Below are positions 54,234 through 61,948 of a stretch of DNA of 64,000 nucleotides, piece by piece. The translations under genes and the position numbers were made by a program. The notes under the pieces are model-generated. The model ran no database searches. It saw nothing but the letters and a program-made list of their open reading frames with translations, and was not told the DNA's origin. How positions within the stretch are numbered: the first letter of the stretch is position 1; the number at the start of each line of letters is the position of its first letter. This DNA is from Mariniphaga anaerophila (GTDB lineage Bacteria; Bacteroidota; Bacteroidia; Bacteroidales; Prolixibacteraceae), in the NCBI RefSeq assembly GCF_900129025.1, contig NZ_FQUM01000002.1, positions 186,001 through 250,000 on the forward strand, written 5' to 3'.

Positions 54234-55727
54234 TTAAACAAAAAAACCATGCAGAAACCATTGCGGCCTGTCTTTGTCGTACAGCCCCAACCGGAAAAGC
54301 CAGTAGCGTGCACCGTCTTCTGATTCAACACGATAATAGTCTCTTGGCGGGCCACTCTGGAGCCACCATTCCTGTTCTATTCGTTCCGGACCATCTGCCC
54401 GGCTGACCGAAATAATTTCCCCATTGTAAATAAAATGTAACGGCGGGTAATCGGGCAATGCACCCATTACTTCCACCGGCTCTGGTTTAGGCAACAGTAG
54501 GAGAGGGCGTGGTTTGTTGGTACGCCATTGGGTTTCGGGCTGTTCTTCCAGCGAAATTACTTCTTTTACCGAACGTTCAGGCCAGTAATGTTCCTGTGGC
54601 AGGTAGCGGTGGATGGCTTGCGCGCCCAGCTTTCCGGCAATATTGTCGAGCAGCTCGGCAATTGCCGTTTGGTTATTGCTTCTTATGCTCCATAACGTTT
54701 CCTGAGATTCGCTGACATCTTCGACCAGCGCGGCTTCGAGGGTAAACAATTCTATTCCAAGTGCCGGCTCCAGTTCTGGTATTTTTAATTCGAAAAGTTT
54801 GAACAGATGTGTTACATGGCGAGAGGCCCGGTTGGTGCCAATGCTGATTTGTACAATTTCTCCATCGATGCGGTACCCTTTAAAAATGCCGGTTCGCATG
54901 CCTTTCCCTTCCCTGAAAAATCGTTCACACAGTGTTTCGAGCAGTCGCTCCAGCGCAATTTTAATGCCTTTTGCCGTTCGGATGGGCTCGGGGCAGGGGA
55001 GTCGTTCCAGGTAAACCGGCGTAGGTTGAACCGAGATTAGCTGTTCTCTTTCTGTTCCCAGCGCCTGTCCTAATTTTGAAAGTAAGTTGGTGCCAAAGCG
55101 CCGGCGCAGGTTGGTGTGCGGAATGGAAATGAGTTGGCTGATTTGCCTGAATCCGAGTTTGTTCAGGCGCTGAAGAGTGTTTTTTTCTAACCGCAATGCT
55201 GCCGGAGGAAGGGAAAGAAGAGCCTCTTGTTGTTGCCCCGGTTTTACAATAAGCTGGCTCCCGTAGCGAGATACAGCCCAGGCTGCACCGATGGTGTCGG
55301 CAATGGCAGCACGCACTGAGTAACCGCCTCTGAATAACCGTTTGGTTATGGTTTTAATGTAAGGGAGTTCTCCTCCCCAAAGGTGCGCACATCCGGAAAT
55401 GTTGAGCACCAAGCCGTCAGGTAAATCGGTGGCAACAACCGGAGTGTAACGGAAGCACCATTCTGCCAGATTATTCAGCAGCTTTTTGTCTGCTTCTGGT
55501 TCTGACGGAAAAACGGCCACTTCGGGAAAGATGGCACGCACATCGGCCAGCACCATGCCGGATGTAATTCCTTCTTTTTGCAAGGCCGGGTTTACTGCCC
55601 TGACTACCACTCGCCCGTGTTCGGGGGCATGCAGCAAGAACGGTTTACTCCGGAGTTCCGGATTGATTTTAGCCATTCTGTCGGTTGCCAGCCATTGAAA
55701 CCAGATATACAGATATCGTTTATGCAT
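54234..55727 (-). CDS. imuB: ImuB, catalytically inactive Y-family polymerase-like protein
   Basis: 497 residues from the ATG at 55727 (MHKRYLYIWFQWLATDRM), which overlaps the imuA stop by 8 bp; an upstream Met gives 19 extra residues of unlikely sequence. The palm and finger regions resemble DinB (ADVRAIFPEVAVFPSEPEAD, ISGCAHLWGG), but the first catalytic Asp of Y-family enzymes is missing: the strand reads YLYIWFQWL. ImuB proteins are known as non-catalytic hubs that link DnaE2, ImuA and the beta clamp. The C-terminal ~150 residues would hold the interaction tail. Confidence 0.9.
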   Translation of the reverse strand: MHKRYLYIWFQWLATDRMAKINPELRSKPFLLHAPEHGRVVVRAVNPALQKEGITSGMVLADVRAIFPEVAVFPSEPEADKKLLNNLAEWCFRYTPVVATDLPDGLVLNISGCAHLWGGELPYIKTITKRLFRGGYSVRAAIADTIGAAWAVSRYGSQLIVKPGQQQEALLSLPPAALRLEKNTLQRLNKLGFRQISQLISIPHTNLRRRFGTNLLSKLGQALGTEREQLISVQPTPVYLERLPCPEPIRTAKGIKIALERLLETLCERFFREGKGMRTGIFKGYRIDGEIVQISIGTNRASRHVTHLFKLFELKIPELEPALGIELFTLEAALVEDVSESQETLWSIRSNNQTAIAELLDNIAGKLGAQAIHRYLPQEHYWPERSVKEVISLEEQPETQWRTNKPRPLLLLPKPEPVEVMGALPDYPPLHFIYNGEIISVSRADGPERIEQEWWLQSGPPRDYYRVESEDGARYWLFRLGLYDKDRPQWFLHGFFV

Positions 55728-56472
55728 ATTTAGGCTTTTGAGGGATTGAAGAGGAAGCATGATTGCTTTGTTTTTGACTAGCAACGGGAGTGAATTTTCC
55801 GTTTTGCCACTCGAACTGCCAGACTCCAGGGCGGCCGCCGTGAATTTTTTCCAGCTCTACTTCCACGCGAGGAAATCCAACGCCGGGAAGTCCGTTGTTT
55901 GCCCGGCTCGGGAGTGGCCTTATTTTCCAGCGCGAAATGCAGGCCAAAGCGCCTTTTGTGAGAGGCCGAATACGATGCAGAAAACCGGTTGCCCCACTGT
56001 TCTCAACAGCAAGTTGCAGGCGGCGTGATTCGGCAAAACTCACTTCACGCAATTCGGCCACAACCACCGACAAGGCTTTGTTTTTTAGACCTTGTTCCAT
56101 TGCCCAAAGCACTTCTTTGGGGTGTTTTACATCAATAAAAATAACCCGGTGTGGTTTGATGTTAAAAAAGCTGAGTGCAGGAGGGAATATTTGGCGTTTG
56201 GGGCTAATCCACAAACAGAAGCCGTCTCTGCCCATAAATGTACTTACCAAAAATGAAAGAAATCCACTTGCTGCAGCGGCACAGCTTTCGGTAGTGCTAA
56301 CAAATTCGTGAATTGTTCCAACCGGGAACGCCCCTCCGGGAAAAGCTTCGTTTACCGACCCCAGGCCAAAATCGCCAAGCCGGTTGTCTTGCTTTTTGCT
56401 GAGCCCCTCCATTAAAAGAATCTTCTTTTTCAGCTGATTAATAACTTCTTTCTTTTTCGCAATTTCTCCCAT
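55720..56472 (-). CDS. imuA: ImuA, RecA-like mutasome protein
   Basis: 250 residues. The N-terminus has a helix rich in Lys (KKKEVINQLKKKILLMEGL), followed by the conserved FGLGSVNEAFPGGAFPVGTI and HEFVSTTESCAAAASGFLSF, and a RecA-like core (KPHRVIFIDVKHPKEVLWAM, RRLQLAVENSGATGFL). The Walker A motif is degenerate. ImuA interacts with RecA and ImuB in damage-induced mutagenesis. It is the first gene of the cassette and is divergent from the S24 repressor gene across 63 bp. Confidence 0.87.
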   Translation of the reverse strand: MGEIAKKKEVINQLKKKILLMEGLSKKQDNRLGDFGLGSVNEAFPGGAFPVGTIHEFVSTTESCAAAASGFLSFLVSTFMGRDGFCLWISPKRQIFPPALSFFNIKPHRVIFIDVKHPKEVLWAMEQGLKNKALSVVVAELREVSFAESRRLQLAVENSGATGFLHRIRPLTKGALACISRWKIRPLPSRANNGLPGVGFPRVEVELEKIHGGRPGVWQFEWQNGKFTPVASQKQSNHASSSIPQKPKYA

Positions 56473-56493
56473 AACTCAAAAATATTCTTAACT

Positions 56494-56512
56494 TTGTTAT
56501 GAATAGTAACAA
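56494..56512. promoter_or_regulatory. Palindrome between imuA and the S24 repressor gene
   Basis: TTGTTATGAATAGTAACAA is a perfect inverted repeat of TTGTTA/TAACAA with a 7-bp centre, in the 63-bp divergent gap. A further half site ATAACAA lies at 56529-56535 next to the repressor start. It is the obvious operator candidate for the LexA-like S24 protein, controlling both directions. Confidence 0.68.
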
Positions 56513-56535
56513 TGTGATGTTTTTAAATATAACAA

Positions 56536-57360
56536 ATGAGTCAGGGATTTCAAAAAATATTTTTTGCACAAAACATTAAATTCCTTCGTGAGCGCAGAAA
56601 AATGAGTCAGGAGATGTTGGCTGCAAAACTGGGGCTTACCCGTGCCAAACTGGCTGCGTTGGAAGCCGGTAATACAAAGTCTCCCCAGCCGGAAGATTAC
56701 ATCAATTATTCAGGCTTTTTCAAAATCAGCATTGATACGTTATTGAAAATAGATTTGTCGAAACTGGGGGAGTTGAAAATACGTGATTTGGAAGCCGGGA
56801 ATGATGTGTACATCAGGGGAGGAAACCTGAGGGTGCTGGCCATTTCGGTAGACCGTTCGAACAACGAAAATGTGGAGTATGTGCCGGTGAAAGCAAAAGC
56901 CGGGTATATGGCCGGATATAATGATCCGGAATTTATTGCGGCATTGCCAAAATATTCGATTCCGAATTTACCAAAGCAGGGGACTTTTCGCATTTTTCCA
57001 TCAACGGGAGACTCGATGCTGCCGGTTCCTGAAGGCAGCGATATTGTTGCGCAATATGTACCGGACTGGACTGCTTTAAAGCCGGATACTCCCTGCATTG
57101 TTATTTTGAGAGGTCAGCAGGATTTTGTTTTTAAAATGGTTACGCTGAACGCTGAGGGTGCTGTTCTTCTGAAATCGCTTAATACTGAGTATAACCCTTA
57201 CTCTGTTGAAGCGGGGGAGGTGATGGAGATCTGGCGTTTTTATGCATACACGAGCCGTAAGTTTCCGGAAGCCCGCCCAGAGATGGCCACGATATTGGAG
57301 GCAATTCGAAAGCTGGAAGGAAAAGTCAGGCAAATTTCGAAGAATTCCGGCGGAGAATAG
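56536..57360 (+). CDS. XRE-S24 LexA-like self-cleaving repressor
   Basis: 274 residues. N-terminal helix-turn-helix (IKFLRERRKMSQEMLAAKLG, LTRAKLAALEAG) and a C-terminal S24 peptidase domain with S160 (FPSTGDSMLPVPEG) and K200 (QQDFVFKMVTL). A cleavage-type A122-G123 lies in PVKAKAGYMAGY. LexA-like proteins of this build are cut when RecA is activated, so it is the likely damage-responsive repressor of the divergent imuA-imuB-dnaE2 cassette. The helix-turn-helix is of the Cro/cI type rather than the winged helix of LexA, so its operator differs from the SOS box. Confidence 0.88.
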   Translation: MSQGFQKIFFAQNIKFLRERRKMSQEMLAAKLGLTRAKLAALEAGNTKSPQPEDYINYSGFFKISIDTLLKIDLSKLGELKIRDLEAGNDVYIRGGNLRVLAISVDRSNNENVEYVPVKAKAGYMAGYNDPEFIAALPKYSIPNLPKQGTFRIFPSTGDSMLPVPEGSDIVAQYVPDWTALKPDTPCIVILRGQQDFVFKMVTLNAEGAVLLKSLNTEYNPYSVEAGEVMEIWRFYAYTSRKFPEARPEMATILEAIRKLEGKVRQISKNSGGE

Positions 57361-57421
57361 CAGCAATGTTTGGGCTGTTTGCGATTGTGTCTGTCAGCTT
57401 AAAACCAACTTTTCGCGAGGG

Positions 57422-57634
57422 TCAAAAATCAAAATCCAGCTTTTTTTGCGGGTCTTTTGGCTTTTTGTTTATAAAGTCAGAAACCAGCTGGTCAATTTCG
57501 GGAAGGCAGCGGCCGCACGACGTGCCGGCAAGGGTCAGCTTCTGGATTTCTCCGGTGCTTGTTGCCCCTTTTTTTAAAGCCGCTTCAATCTCTTTTTTAT
57601 CGACCCAGTTACACAGGCATACAATTCTGGCCAT
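57422..57634 (-). CDS. BFD-like [2Fe-2S] binding protein
   Basis: 70 residues with the four-cysteine arrangement of bacterioferritin-associated-ferredoxin-like domains: ARIVCLCNWVDKKEIEAALK, then AGTSCGRCLPEIDQLV. Such domains bind a [2Fe-2S] cluster and give electrons or deliver clusters. Its start overlaps the stop of the YjbQ gene by 1 bp, so they form one operon with the HD protein. The partner is unknown. Confidence 0.87.
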   Translation of the reverse strand: MARIVCLCNWVDKKEIEAALKKGATSTGEIQKLTLAGTSCGRCLPEIDQLVSDFINKKPKDPQKKLDFDF

Positions 57635-58044
57635 TATTTTTCGGTTTCAATAACTGTTACAACAATTTTTCGTTCCTTTCTGGGACCATCAAATTCGCAC
57701 AAAAAAATATTTTGCCAGGTCGAAAGTCCCATTTTCCCATTAATAATCGGAATGGTTTCGCCCGGGCCAACAATGCCTGCTTTCAGGTGAGAATCGCCGT
57801 TGTTATCCTGAGCATCATGTTCCCATACTCCGGAAGGGACTAATTTATTGAACAGCGAAACCACATCGTTTTGTACCGATTCATCCCAGTTTTCCTGAAT
57901 CATAATTCCGGCAGTAGCTCCCTGTACATAAACGTTTACAAGTCCGGTAGTAACATTGGCGAGGCGAACAATTTCTTTCACCTGCTCTGTTACATCAACC
58001 AAAACATTGTGTTTGTGTGTGGAAACTTTAATTGTATTCTGCAT
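57634..58044 (-). CDS. YjbQ/UPF0047 family protein
   Basis: 136 residues. The motifs VNVYVQGATAGIMIQENWD, WEHDAQDNNGDSHLKAGIVG and TWQNIFLCEFDGPRKERKIV define the YjbQ (UPF0047) family, small trimeric proteins with a His/Asp pocket. Some were reported to have thiamine-phosphate-synthase side activity; the physiological role is not settled. It overlaps the HD-domain gene start by one base at 58044 and the BFD gene by one base. Confidence 0.9.
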   Translation of the reverse strand: MQNTIKVSTHKHNVLVDVTEQVKEIVRLANVTTGLVNVYVQGATAGIMIQENWDESVQNDVVSLFNKLVPSGVWEHDAQDNNGDSHLKAGIVGPGETIPIINGKMGLSTWQNIFLCEFDGPRKERKIVVTVIETEK

Positions 58045-58826
58045 TAACCTACAACTTTGTTCTCAGAATAAACTTTTACTGTTCGGTAAATTTGTATTAC
58101 GGTATCGTTTTTCGATAACGTGGCATAAATTTTTTCGGGGAATCGTTTCCCCATAAGTATTTTAAAAGAGGGTTTAAAGTTGAGATCGAACACCCACGAA
58201 AGCTGCATGATTTTAATGTCGAGTTCGCTTTCAACCAGCTCTTTGTCGACCAGTTTGCCGGCAATGATTTGTTTTGCAACAGCGGGCGAAACAACAGATC
58301 CCCTAGGTAAATCCCAGGTTAGTGTATGATTGGGCTCTGCTTTGGGATTGCCATAGTAATCGGTAATTACTTTTAGTATGTCCAGCTTGTCGGCATCTCT
58401 TAATAATTTGGCGTAATCCAGTGCATTTCCGGCAAGAGAGCCGGGCAGTTCCCGTTTGTTGTGGTATAAAATAGCATCCAGAATACCGGCTTGCTGTTCT
58501 TCTGAAAAGCTATTTAAAAAGCCTTTTTCTTGTAACACTTCCACAGAGTACTGCGCATGGTCAACCGATTGAGTATCGTTAAAAGAGCCAAATTCCACCA
58601 GTTGCTTAAAGCGCCCAATGTCGTGAAACAAGCCTGTTATATAAGCAATGTTCTGGCTGTCTTCTTCCCATCCCAATTCTTCAGCTATTGATTGGCACAA
58701 TTGGGCAACTCGCAAAGAATGTTCGTATTTAATTTCGAAGTTTTTCCGTTGCTGCTCTGTTAATTCTGAAAATGAACTATAGTATGCACTAAAGTCTGAC
58801 TGTGCCTGGTTAACCTTTTCTACCAT
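58044..58826 (-). CDS. HD domain phosphohydrolase
   Basis: 260 residues with the metal-binding HD pattern: His in KYEHSLRVAQLCQSI, the H-D pair in YITGLFHDIGRFKQLVEFG, His in AILYHNKRELPGSL, and Asp in AKLLRDADKLDILKVI. Family members hydrolyse nucleotides or cyclic nucleotides. It is first in the three-gene operon with yjbQ and the BFD gene. A TACATTTG box near 58845 (reverse strand) is a possible -7 element, with no clear -33 partner. Confidence 0.83.
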   Translation of the reverse strand: MVEKVNQAQSDFSAYYSSFSELTEQQRKNFEIKYEHSLRVAQLCQSIAEELGWEEDSQNIAYITGLFHDIGRFKQLVEFGSFNDTQSVDHAQYSVEVLQEKGFLNSFSEEQQAGILDAILYHNKRELPGSLAGNALDYAKLLRDADKLDILKVITDYYGNPKAEPNHTLTWDLPRGSVVSPAVAKQIIAGKLVDKELVESELDIKIMQLSWVFDLNFKPSFKILMGKRFPEKIYATLSKNDTVIQIYRTVKVYSENKVVG

Positions 58827-58978
58827 ATATCCCTCCGCTTTAATAGGTGCAAATGTAACTCAAACTACAGGTCGGATGCATTCCATACCTTCAATTTTTA
58901 TTAACATCTTAACAAAAAGGTGCTTTTTCGCCATTATTTGCTCAGAAAGCAGAAGCCTTTATTTAATGAACTGAAATA

Positions 58979-59012
58979 TTTGTTTTCGAATTATAGAATT
59001 TTGTTATTTTTG
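58979..59012 (+). promoter_or_regulatory. Promoter of tRNA-Arg
   Basis: TTTG (58979-58982) and TATTTTTG (59005-59012) are separated by 22 bp, matching the Bacteroidota consensus, and lie 11 bp before the tRNA. Confidence 0.72.
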
Positions 59013-59023
59013 CAGCCGAATCT

Positions 59024-59095
59024 GGTCCCCTAGTTCAATGGATAGAATTTCAGATTCCGGTTCTGACGATATGGGTTCGAATCCCGTGGGGATCA
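59024..59095 (+). tRNA. tRNA-Arg (anticodon CCG)
   Basis: A full cloverleaf can be drawn: acceptor GGTCCCC/GGGGATC (one G-U pair), D arm GTTC/GAAT, anticodon arm TCAGA-TTCCGGT-TCTGA, T arm ATGGG-TTCGAAT-CCCGT and discriminator A. The anticodon CCG reads arginine CGG codons. The 3' CCA is not encoded (the next bases are CAAAA). It stands at the left edge of the A+T-rich block with the dehalogenase genes. Confidence 0.93.
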
Positions 59096-59105
59096 CAAAA
59101 AGAAG

Positions 59106-59138
59106 AAGCCTCGTAATTATAGTTATTGCGGGGCTTTT
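59106..59138 (+). terminator. Terminator of tRNA-Arg
   Basis: AAGCCTCG (59106-59113) pairs with CGGGGCTT (59129-59136) with one G-U pair, then TTTT. It lies 10 bp after the tRNA. Confidence 0.75.
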
Positions 59139-59408
59139 GTGTGTTCGATGTAAAGATAGAACCGTTTTGAGAAAAGGAATTGGGTGACAGTTTTTTACAT
59201 CTAGTTATTCAATAATTGATTAACAAATTAACCCCCGCAATGGGGTGTTTATCTGTTTTTATATTTCCTGCAAAGTAAATATGTAGTTAGGGCAATGGAT
59301 ATGTGCTAACAAACATGCATGCAAAGTCTGAATTGTGTTGAAAAACAATGTTTTTGCGGATATGTTTTACGTTGTTGATTATACTCATAAGTAAAATTTA
59401 AAAGTTTC
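59139..59408. other. Non-coding region between the tRNA and tetR
   Basis: 270 bp with no ORF of note. I looked for a direct copy of the tRNA 3' end and for an integrase start and found neither. It contains the left boundary of the A+T-rich rdh block. Confidence 0.4.
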
Positions 59409-59439
59409 TTGGAACATACACGTGTGTATGTTATATTTG
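59409..59439 (+). promoter_or_regulatory. tetR promoter with overlapping operator
   Basis: A TTG at 59409-59411 and TATATTTG at 59432-59439 are 20 bp apart, a good Bacteroidota promoter. Between them the palindrome AACATACAC-GT-GTGTATGTT (59413-59432, 9-bp perfect arms) fills the spacer, so a bound repressor would block the polymerase. The start codon at 59444 is very near, leaving a short or absent leader. Confidence 0.75.
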
Positions 59440-59443
59440 TGAT

Positions 59444-60043
59444 ATGAAAATTTCTAAAAGCGAGATAACCAAAAAATCACTTATTAATTCTGCACTTAAT
59501 GTTTTGTGCAAAACATCATATAAGGGTGCAAAATTGCAAGATGTTGCAAATGAAGTTGGGTTATCAAGAGGAGCTATTTATTGGAATTTTAAAAACAAAT
59601 TTGATCTATATGATCAGGTTTTAAAGGAATCTTTTGATACTGGGATGCATGATATTTACGCTATATTAGATTCTAATGAACCTGTTGTAAATACTATAAA
59701 AAAAGTCATTAACTATCTTTTAGATGATCGTTTTAATATTAATTATAAATCAGCCTTGCTTTATAACGGTCTGGTAATTGAGCACCCGGAAGAAATGCAG
59801 CCAATCATTACGCGAGTTGATAAATTGTTTAACGAATTGTTTAAGCGGCACAACGCTTTATTAAAAAGAGGAATACAAACCGGTGAGTTAAAATCTGATA
59901 TTAATACTGAACTGGAAGCAAGAGTAATGTATAATTTCATTTGGGGATATTATACGAATAAAATACGTTTTTTTTCAAAACAAAATAGGATGGAAATAAA
60001 GGATTATGTATACAAAAAATTTGTGTTGCAATTGGCGACATAA
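59444..60043 (+). CDS. TetR/AcrR family repressor of the rdh operon
   Basis: 199 residues. The N-terminal helix-turn-helix is LINSALNVLCKTSYKGAKLQ, then DVANEVGLSRGAIYWNFKNK, a textbook TetR pattern, followed by an all-helical ligand domain. Matching operators lie over its own promoter (59413-59432) and before rdhA (60051-60084), so autoregulation and control of the rdh genes are likely. The inducer may be a halogenated substrate, which is inference. TetR control differs from the MarR and CprK types best known for rdh genes. Confidence 0.9.
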   Translation: MKISKSEITKKSLINSALNVLCKTSYKGAKLQDVANEVGLSRGAIYWNFKNKFDLYDQVLKESFDTGMHDIYAILDSNEPVVNTIKKVINYLLDDRFNINYKSALLYNGLVIEHPEEMQPIITRVDKLFNELFKRHNALLKRGIQTGELKSDINTELEARVMYNFIWGYYTNKIRFFSKQNRMEIKDYVYKKFVLQLAT

Positions 60044-60050
60044 TTTTTTT

Positions 60051-60084
60051 GCACCAAAACATACACATGTGTATGTTTTGGTGC
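60051..60084. promoter_or_regulatory. 34-bp perfect palindrome (TetR operator) before rdhA
   Basis: GCACCAAAACATACAC, then AT, then the exact reverse complement. The inner AACATACAC-N2-GTGTATGTT is the same as the tetR operator. A TTTG at 60077-60080 and TATACTTA at 60103-60110 (22-bp spacing, two mismatches in the -7 box) give a candidate rdhA promoter whose -33 lies in the palindrome. No T-run follows, so it is unlikely to be a terminator for tetR. Confidence 0.82.
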
Positions 60085-60126
60085 TGATATAAATGGATAC
60101 AATATACTTATCAACAATAATTGATT

Positions 60127-61605
60127 ATGAATTCAACTAAAAACTTAGACAAAAAAATTACGAGAAGAGATGCAATTAAAATTGGATCTCTTACAACAGC
60201 GGTGGTTGCTGCAACAGCAATTGTTTCTCCTAAAGAAACACTCGCTCAAACCTTAAACAAAAGCGTTGAAGGTAGCAGCGCAAAAAGACATGCCACTATT
60301 GATGACATCTACAAAATAGATCCAAATATGAGACGATTTGATCAAGCAAATACAGCTTTTTGCAAATCAGTTCTCAATGATTTTGGAATAAAACCATTAA
60401 ACCCAGATGATAATCCACAATTAAAGAATGCTTTTATGAATGTGGTTTTTTCGTCTGATGGTTTTAATCCCATTTCTGGTCTGGAAAATCCGCATTTGAA
60501 AGAACAAAAGCCCGGGCACACAGATCTTGATCTTGCATTAGATACAGGAGCACTTGGTATGGAAAACTTCACCAGTTCTGCATTTGCCAGAATTATGGCC
60601 AATGAGAGTGGTACGGCTATATCACTGCCGGATGGAACTTTAATGCCTCTGTCTCTTTACAAACAAGATGTTCCGTTACCAGGTCAATTTAAAAAATTTC
60701 CAAAAAAATATAAATTCGAGACAACTGATGATGCTGCATATGCTATTAAGAAAGCAGCTAAATTATACGGGGCCGATTTAGTTGGGATTGCACCTTTCGA
60801 AGAACGTTGGGTATATAATACAGAAGCATATATACCATTTGATGTTAATGGGCAGCCAATTAAAGAAGAAGTTAATATATTCAGAAAAGTAGAATTCGAT
60901 TTTGAGCCTAAATCAGTTATTGTTTTGGGCTTTGAAATGGATTATGAATCATACAAAACACAACCATCTGCTATTGGTGCCGCAGCAACCAGTATGGGAT
61001 ATTCTAAAATGATGGAAACATCTGTGAGATTAGCTTTTATGTTAAGACGACTTGGTTATAATACAGTTCATGCAGGCAACGCAGTTGGAGTTAGTGTACC
61101 TTTAGCAATTCAGGCTGGGTTAGGAGAATCGTCTCGTATGGGGCTTTTAATAACTGAAGAATTTGGCCCGAGAGTAAGGTTGGCAAAAGTTTATACTGAT
61201 TTGGATATTACAACTGATGCTCCGAAAACATTTGGCGTAAAACAATTTTGTGAAATTTGTCGAAAATGCGCAGATGCATGCCCAAGCAAAGCCATTTCTA
61301 AAGCTGTTAAAACTACCGATCCGGAGAATAAACCCATGAACGATTGTAATGGAAAAGGAATTGATAAATGGTATAACGACCATCAGAAATGTCTATCATT
61401 TTGGGGAGAAAACTGGGGCGAATGTGCGGTATGTATTTCCGTTTGCCCATACAATAAAATTGATATGTGGCACCATGAAGCTGCCCGGTCAATAACAAAA
61501 ATACCAGGGTTAAGAAATTTGGCGCGGTCATTCGATGAAATCTTTGGATATGGTCAGGCTGGAAGTGAAAAATTAATGAAATCTTATTGGAAAAGGAGGA
61601 TATAA
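60127..61605 (+). CDS. rdhA: Putative Tat-exported reductive dehalogenase catalytic subunit
   Basis: 492 residues from the ATG at 60127 (a TTG two codons earlier is less likely). The Tat signal is TRRDAIKIGSL. The core shows the RdhA pattern: VIVLGFEMDY, the GYNTVHAGNAVGVSVPLAIQ and AGLGESSRMGLLITEEFGPR segments, and VYTDLDITTDAPKTFGVKQF. Two [4Fe-4S] sites follow: CX2CX2CX3CP (C375, C378, C381, C385) and CX10CX2CX3CP (C422, C433, C436, C440). RdhA enzymes remove halogens with a corrinoid cofactor. Tat signal plus rdhB and rdhC neighbours separate it from the cytosolic QueG relative. Substrate is unknown. Confidence 0.9.
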   Translation: MNSTKNLDKKITRRDAIKIGSLTTAVVAATAIVSPKETLAQTLNKSVEGSSAKRHATIDDIYKIDPNMRRFDQANTAFCKSVLNDFGIKPLNPDDNPQLKNAFMNVVFSSDGFNPISGLENPHLKEQKPGHTDLDLALDTGALGMENFTSSAFARIMANESGTAISLPDGTLMPLSLYKQDVPLPGQFKKFPKKYKFETTDDAAYAIKKAAKLYGADLVGIAPFEERWVYNTEAYIPFDVNGQPIKEEVNIFRKVEFDFEPKSVIVLGFEMDYESYKTQPSAIGAAATSMGYSKMMETSVRLAFMLRRLGYNTVHAGNAVGVSVPLAIQAGLGESSRMGLLITEEFGPRVRLAKVYTDLDITTDAPKTFGVKQFCEICRKCADACPSKAISKAVKTTDPENKPMNDCNGKGIDKWYNDHQKCLSFWGENWGECAVCISVCPYNKIDMWHHEAARSITKIPGLRNLARSFDEIFGYGQAGSEKLMKSYWKRRI

Positions 61606-61607
61606 TC

Positions 61608-61904
61608 ATGAATATAAATTTAATGCTATTGATGTTTTTTTTACTTGGTTTTTTGAGTTGCCTCGCTGTTATTCAGATTTTAAAACTGAAGAAAAAATAT
61701 ACGTTCAAACTACCGGCGCGTTTGCTTATTGTTGTTGGTATATGTTTGTTGGTTTTTGCTGTAGCATGGACTATAAGTTCTTTGATTGAATTTGAGAACC
61801 AGGCAGCCGGAGTTGGAATGCTCTTTTTTGGAGGAAGTTCATTGGTATGCTTCTCTATCGCTACCAGGTTTACTACAAAAAAAACAGGTGAAGTTCAAAA
61901 ATAA
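61608..61904 (+). CDS. rdhB: RdhB-like membrane anchor
   Basis: 98 residues from the ATG at 61608, with a strong ribosome site AAAGGAGGA at 61592-61600 (7 bp away), unusual for this phylum. Three hydrophobic segments (INLMLLMFFLLGFLSCLAVI, ARLLIVVGICLLVFAVAW and AAGVGMLFFGGSSLVCFSI) match the three-helix RdhB layout that holds RdhA at the outside of the cytoplasmic membrane. Two bases separate it from the rdhA stop. Sequence is weakly conserved in this family, so the call rests on size, topology and place. Confidence 0.78.
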   Translation: MNINLMLLMFFLLGFLSCLAVIQILKLKKKYTFKLPARLLIVVGICLLVFAVAWTISSLIEFENQAAGVGMLFFGGSSLVCFSIATRFTTKKTGEVQK

Positions 61905-61948
61905 ATGAGCTCCAACAAAAAATTAAGATCTTCTGATATTTTAATAAT

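Noticed and set aside
60051-60084. Terminator for tetR
   Set aside because: No T-run follows the palindrome on the plus strand, and its core matches the site in the tetR promoter, which favours an operator.
60127-61605. Epoxyqueuosine reductase (QueG) instead of RdhA
   Set aside because: QueG is shorter, cytosolic and lacks the Tat signal; the rdhB-like and rdhC-like neighbours favour RdhA.
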